Assembly (NCBI GenBank): GCA_036563665.1
Contig: DATCLY010000070.1
Span: 62,001-126,000, forward strand
Reading direction: 5' to 3'
Source: FEN-1219 sp036563665
GTDB taxonomy: Bacteria; Pseudomonadota; Gammaproteobacteria; Steroidobacterales; Rariloculaceae
Length of the DNA stretch: 64,000 bases
The translations under genes and the position numbers were made by a program. The notes under the pieces are model-generated. The model saw only the letters and a list, made by a program, of their open reading frames with translations. It ran no database searches and was not told where the DNA came from. This document shows positions 61,779 to 64,000 of the stretch, piece by piece (position 1 is the stretch's first letter; the number at the start of each line of letters is the position of its first letter).

Positions 61779-62339
61779 TCAGGCCGCGGGCTGGGCGACG
61801 GCGCGCACTTGCTCCCAGTGCGGGAGATAGGCCTCCAGCACGCGCTCGATCTCGGCGCGATCGGGCTTGGCGTGCCACTCGGCGAGCTCGCGGGGCAGGA
61901 TCACGTCGCGCGGGCGGCCCTTGCTGAAGTCGGCGCCGTTGCCGAAGAGCACGTATCCGGCCACGGGCACGTCGCGCACGAGCAGACGCAACGCCGCCAC
62001 GCGGTCGTAGAGCGTCCCCTGCGGGTTCGGGAACGTGAACCGCCCGCGCGCGCCGATCACGGTCCATTCCGTCATCCGGTCGCTCGCGAAGACGACGCCT
62101 TCGATGGGCTTCACGTCGATCACGACGAGCCCCTGCGCCGTGAGCAGCAGGTATTCGAGCTGGATCTGGCCGCCCATGCCGTCCGGCAGCAGCACGTGCT
62201 GCAGCTTGCGCAACGCGACCTCGTTGAGCAGGCGGTCGAGCCCGCTCCCCCGCCTGCGCCAGACCGCATAGCCGAGGCCGGCTGCGAGCAGCACCGCGAC
62301 GACGGCCAGACCGACCCAGATCCAAAGCTCAGAAGTCAC
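61779..62339 (-). CDS. Membrane-anchored NERD-domain nuclease-like protein
   Basis: The protein has 186 residues. One N-terminal helix (about 5-27) is followed by the NERD domain: LLNEVALRKLQHVLLPDGMGGQIQLEYLLLTAQGLVVIDVKP and YVLFGNGADFSKGRPRDVI. NERD domains are nuclease-related; the expected E and D/E..K residues can be seen in QLEYLLLT and VIDVKP. Substrate and role are unknown. The AT-rich promoter at 62351-62378 lies directly before its ATG, giving an almost leaderless transcript. Confidence 0.85.
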   Translation of the reverse strand: MTSELWIWVGLAVVAVLLAAGLGYAVWRRRGSGLDRLLNEVALRKLQHVLLPDGMGGQIQLEYLLLTAQGLVVIDVKPIEGVVFASDRMTEWTVIGARGRFTFPNPQGTLYDRVAALRLLVRDVPVAGYVLFGNGADFSKGRPRDVILPRELAEWHAKPDRAEIERVLEAYLPHWEQVRAVAQPAA

Positions 62340-62350
62340 CGCTAGATTCG

Positions 62351-62378
62351 TCTATATCTTATTGTTTTTGAATCACAA
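62351..62378 (-). promoter_or_regulatory. Promoter of the NERD-domain gene in an AT-rich island
   Basis: On the minus strand TTGTGA (-35; 62378-62373) and TATAGA (-10; 62356-62351) are 16 bases apart. The stretch 62341-62390 is strikingly AT-rich for this window. With a start point about 62344, the leader before ATG 62339 would be only about five bases. It lies in the gap after thrC, which has no intrinsic terminator. Confidence 0.6.
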
Positions 62379-62385
62379 ATATCAT

Positions 62386-63693
62386 CTACCACCGGTCGAG
62401 CTCCTCGGCCAGTGCCTCGAGGCGCGCCTCGAGGGGCGTGCTCACGGAGGGTCGCTCGAGGAGCGCCGCGAGCGCGGGCGGCACCGGCACCTCCCGGCCG
62501 ATGAGCGGCTCGACGATCGTCTCGAACTTCGCCGGATGCGCCGTGGCCGACACGATCCACGCGCCCGCGGCGCGGCGCGCCTCCGGCAGGTGATCGTAGA
62601 CCCAGAACCCGGTCGCCGTGTGCGGGCACCAGATCTCGCCGAACCGCCGGTAGCCGGATGCGATCGTCTCGCGGATCGCGTCGTCCTCCACGGGATAGGC
62701 CTCGACGTTCTGCCGCAAGGCGGCGAACTCCGGCAGCAGGTGCCGCAGCCGCTCCATGTTGCTCGGGTTGCCCACGTCCATCGCGGAAGCGAGCGTCTGC
62801 ACGCTCGGCCGCGGCAGCCACTCGCCGGTGGCGAGGAAGTCGGGGATCGTGCGGTTCGCGTTGACCGCCAGCACCACCTCGCGAATCGGCAGTCCCATCG
62901 CGCGCGCCCACAGGCATGCCAGGCCGTTGCCGAGGTTGCCCGTGGGCACGATCGAGCCCGCCGCCTCCCCGTGCGCGCGCCAGTGCCACAACGCGCCCGC
63001 CGCGTGATACGCCACCTGCGGCAACAGCCGGCCCATGTTGATGCTGTTGGCGGCGCTCAAGCGGTGGCGCTCGTTGAGCGCCCGGTCGGTGAACGCGGCC
63101 TTGACCAGGGCCTGGCAGTCGTCGAAGGAACCCGCCACCTCGAACGCGCGCACGTTGCCGCCCCAGCAGGTGAGCTGGTGCCGCTGCCGCGGCGAAACCT
63201 GCCCGCGCGGGAACAGCACGCCGACGCGAATGCCGCGCCGGCCGTGGAACGCCGCCGCGACCGCGCCGCCCGTGTCGCCCGAGGTGGCGACCAGGATCGT
63301 GAGCGGGCGGTCATCGTCGCCGGCGCGCAGCGCGAGCGCCCGCTCCATCGCGGCGGCCAGGAACCGCGCGCCCACGTCCTTGAACGCGGCGGTCGGGCCG
63401 TGGAACAGCTCGAGCACCGACAGCTCGCCGTTGGGGGTGAGCGGGCGGAGCGGCAGCGGAAAGTCGAGCGCGTCCGCGCAGATGTCGGCGAGCGCGTCCT
63501 CGAGCTCGGAGCCCCGGAAGAACGGCGCGAGCAGCTCCGCCGCGATCTCCGGGAACGTCTCGCCGCGCAGGCTCGCGGGATCGAAGCGCGGCAGCTCCTC
63601 GGGCACGAACAGCCCGCCGTCGGCGGCGAGCCCGGTCAGGATCGCGCCGACGAGGTCCTGCTGCTCCGAGCCTCGAGTGCTGTGAAAACGCAT
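62386..63693 (-). CDS. thrC: Threonine synthase
   Basis: The protein has 435 residues, the long (Gram-negative/fungal) type. It converts O-phospho-L-homoserine to L-threonine with PLP (EC 4.2.3.1). The Schiff-base lysine is K105 in HGPTAAFKDVGARFLA; the PLP-phosphate loop and NTGNLGNGLA-like PTGNLGNGLA are present, as is the N-terminal MRFHSTRG. It follows the homoserine dehydrogenase gene by 26 bases and is probably co-transcribed with it. Confidence 0.96.
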   Translation of the reverse strand: MRFHSTRGSEQQDLVGAILTGLAADGGLFVPEELPRFDPASLRGETFPEIAAELLAPFFRGSELEDALADICADALDFPLPLRPLTPNGELSVLELFHGPTAAFKDVGARFLAAAMERALALRAGDDDRPLTILVATSGDTGGAVAAAFHGRRGIRVGVLFPRGQVSPRQRHQLTCWGGNVRAFEVAGSFDDCQALVKAAFTDRALNERHRLSAANSINMGRLLPQVAYHAAGALWHWRAHGEAAGSIVPTGNLGNGLACLWARAMGLPIREVVLAVNANRTIPDFLATGEWLPRPSVQTLASAMDVGNPSNMERLRHLLPEFAALRQNVEAYPVEDDAIRETIASGYRRFGEIWCPHTATGFWVYDHLPEARRAAGAWIVSATAHPAKFETIVEPLIGREVPVPPALAALLERPSVSTPLEARLEALAEELDRW

Positions 63694-63719
63694 AAAGGCC
63701 CCGGTCGGGCGACGCCGGG

Positions 63720-64000
63720 TCAGTCCTGGTTGCCGCTCAACATGCTACAGAGGCGCAGCAGATCCGCGAAGATGCCGGCCGCCGTGACGGCCGGCCCCGC
63801 GCCCGGGCCGCGCACGATGAGCGGGTTGTCGCAGTAGCGGCCGGTGACGAACTGGACGATGTTGTCCGTGAGGCTGATGTTCGCGAACGGATGCTGCGGC
63901 GGGAAGCTCTGCAGCTCGACGCGCGCCGTGCCGGCCCGCACGTCGACGTCCGCCACGTAGCGCAGCACCTTGCCCTCGCGGCGCGCGGCGGCCGCGCGCT
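63720..64000 (-). CDS. thrA: C-terminal end of (aspartokinase-)homoserine dehydrogenase
   Basis: Coding continues to the window edge; 93 codons are visible. The segment REGKVLRYVADVD, GPGAGPAVTAAGIFADLLR and the end LCSMLSGNQD match the C terminus of homoserine dehydrogenase, most like the ThrA-type bifunctional aspartokinase/homoserine dehydrogenase that is usual ahead of thrC in Gammaproteobacteria. Whether the aspartokinase half is present lies outside the window. Forms a threonine operon with thrC. Confidence 0.85.
   Translation of the reverse strand, partial: RAAAARREGKVLRYVADVDVRAGTARVELQSFPPQHPFANISLTDNIVQFVTGRYCDNPLIVRGPGAGPAVTAAGIFADLLRLCSMLSGNQD

Overview
The window looks like one contiguous stretch of chromosome from a high-GC gammaproteobacterium. 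The composition is clearly GC-rich by eye. The housekeeping genes are of gammaproteobacterial type: a PurB of 456 residues, the nudJ-mnmA pair, AcnA followed by a DUF2333-type protein, fumC-nudL-mazG, a PhoP/PhoQ-like pair with a PepSY protein, and thrC next to a ThrA-like homoserine dehydrogenase. The many Ser/Thr kinases, winged-helix/TPR sensors, ABC permease relics and a XoxF-type dehydrogenase suggest a Steroidobacterales- or Nevskiales-like lineage, but that placement is inference. I saw no tRNA, rRNA, CRISPR array, phage or intact insertion sequence.

Left part (1-20.4 kb): this part is accessory and signalling-rich. A cut-off winged-helix regulator is divergent from a nucleotide-transporter-like protein fused to an extracytoplasmic kinase-like domain. 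Then comes a tight four-gene unit: Ser/Thr kinase, Sel1/coiled-coil/caspase protein, autotransporter-type barrel, and a large secreted protein with haem-binding-like CxxCH motifs. A gene-poor stretch with a coding remnant, a second kinase with a TolB-like propeller, a secreted protein with a TonB-C-like end, a YtcJ-like amidohydrolase, two decayed permease ends joined head to head, and glutaminase follow.

Middle (20-36.3 kb): this holds a quinoprotein alcohol oxidation operon, made of a small secreted Cys protein, a XoxF-type dehydrogenase with the lanthanide signature, cytochrome c, and a MoxJ/YVTN-propeller fusion. Convergent to it lie a DUF6152-like protein and a VOC protein. A direct repeat of about 385 bp, each copy carrying a 48-residue one-helix membrane protein gene, flanks a lipoprotein and a GH13 enzyme. 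A third permease remnant, a CadC-like sensor, and a cupin coupled to a SAM/adenylate cyclase/ATPase signalling protein follow.

Right part (36.3-64 kb): this part is mostly core genome. It runs through an old-yellow-enzyme, the PhoPQ-PepSY operon, REP-like palindromes, a glycine-zipper protein, fumC-nudL-mazG, purB, a PLD-like protein, nudJ, mnmA, acnA, a DUF2333-type protein, a GDT1-family protein, a TonB-dependent receptor with a strong terminator, a beta-helix/FnIII/CFI-box protein fused to an outer-membrane barrel, a membrane protein with a YgjP-like metallopeptidase, tatD, a NERD-domain protein, and a threonine operon cut by the window edge.

The best candidates for undescribed biology are the kinase-caspase-autotransporter-CxxCH unit, the transporter/kinase-like fusion, the duplicated 48-residue protein with its conserved leader, and the MoxJ/propeller fusion. 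All functional statements rest on reading motifs by eye; no database search was run.
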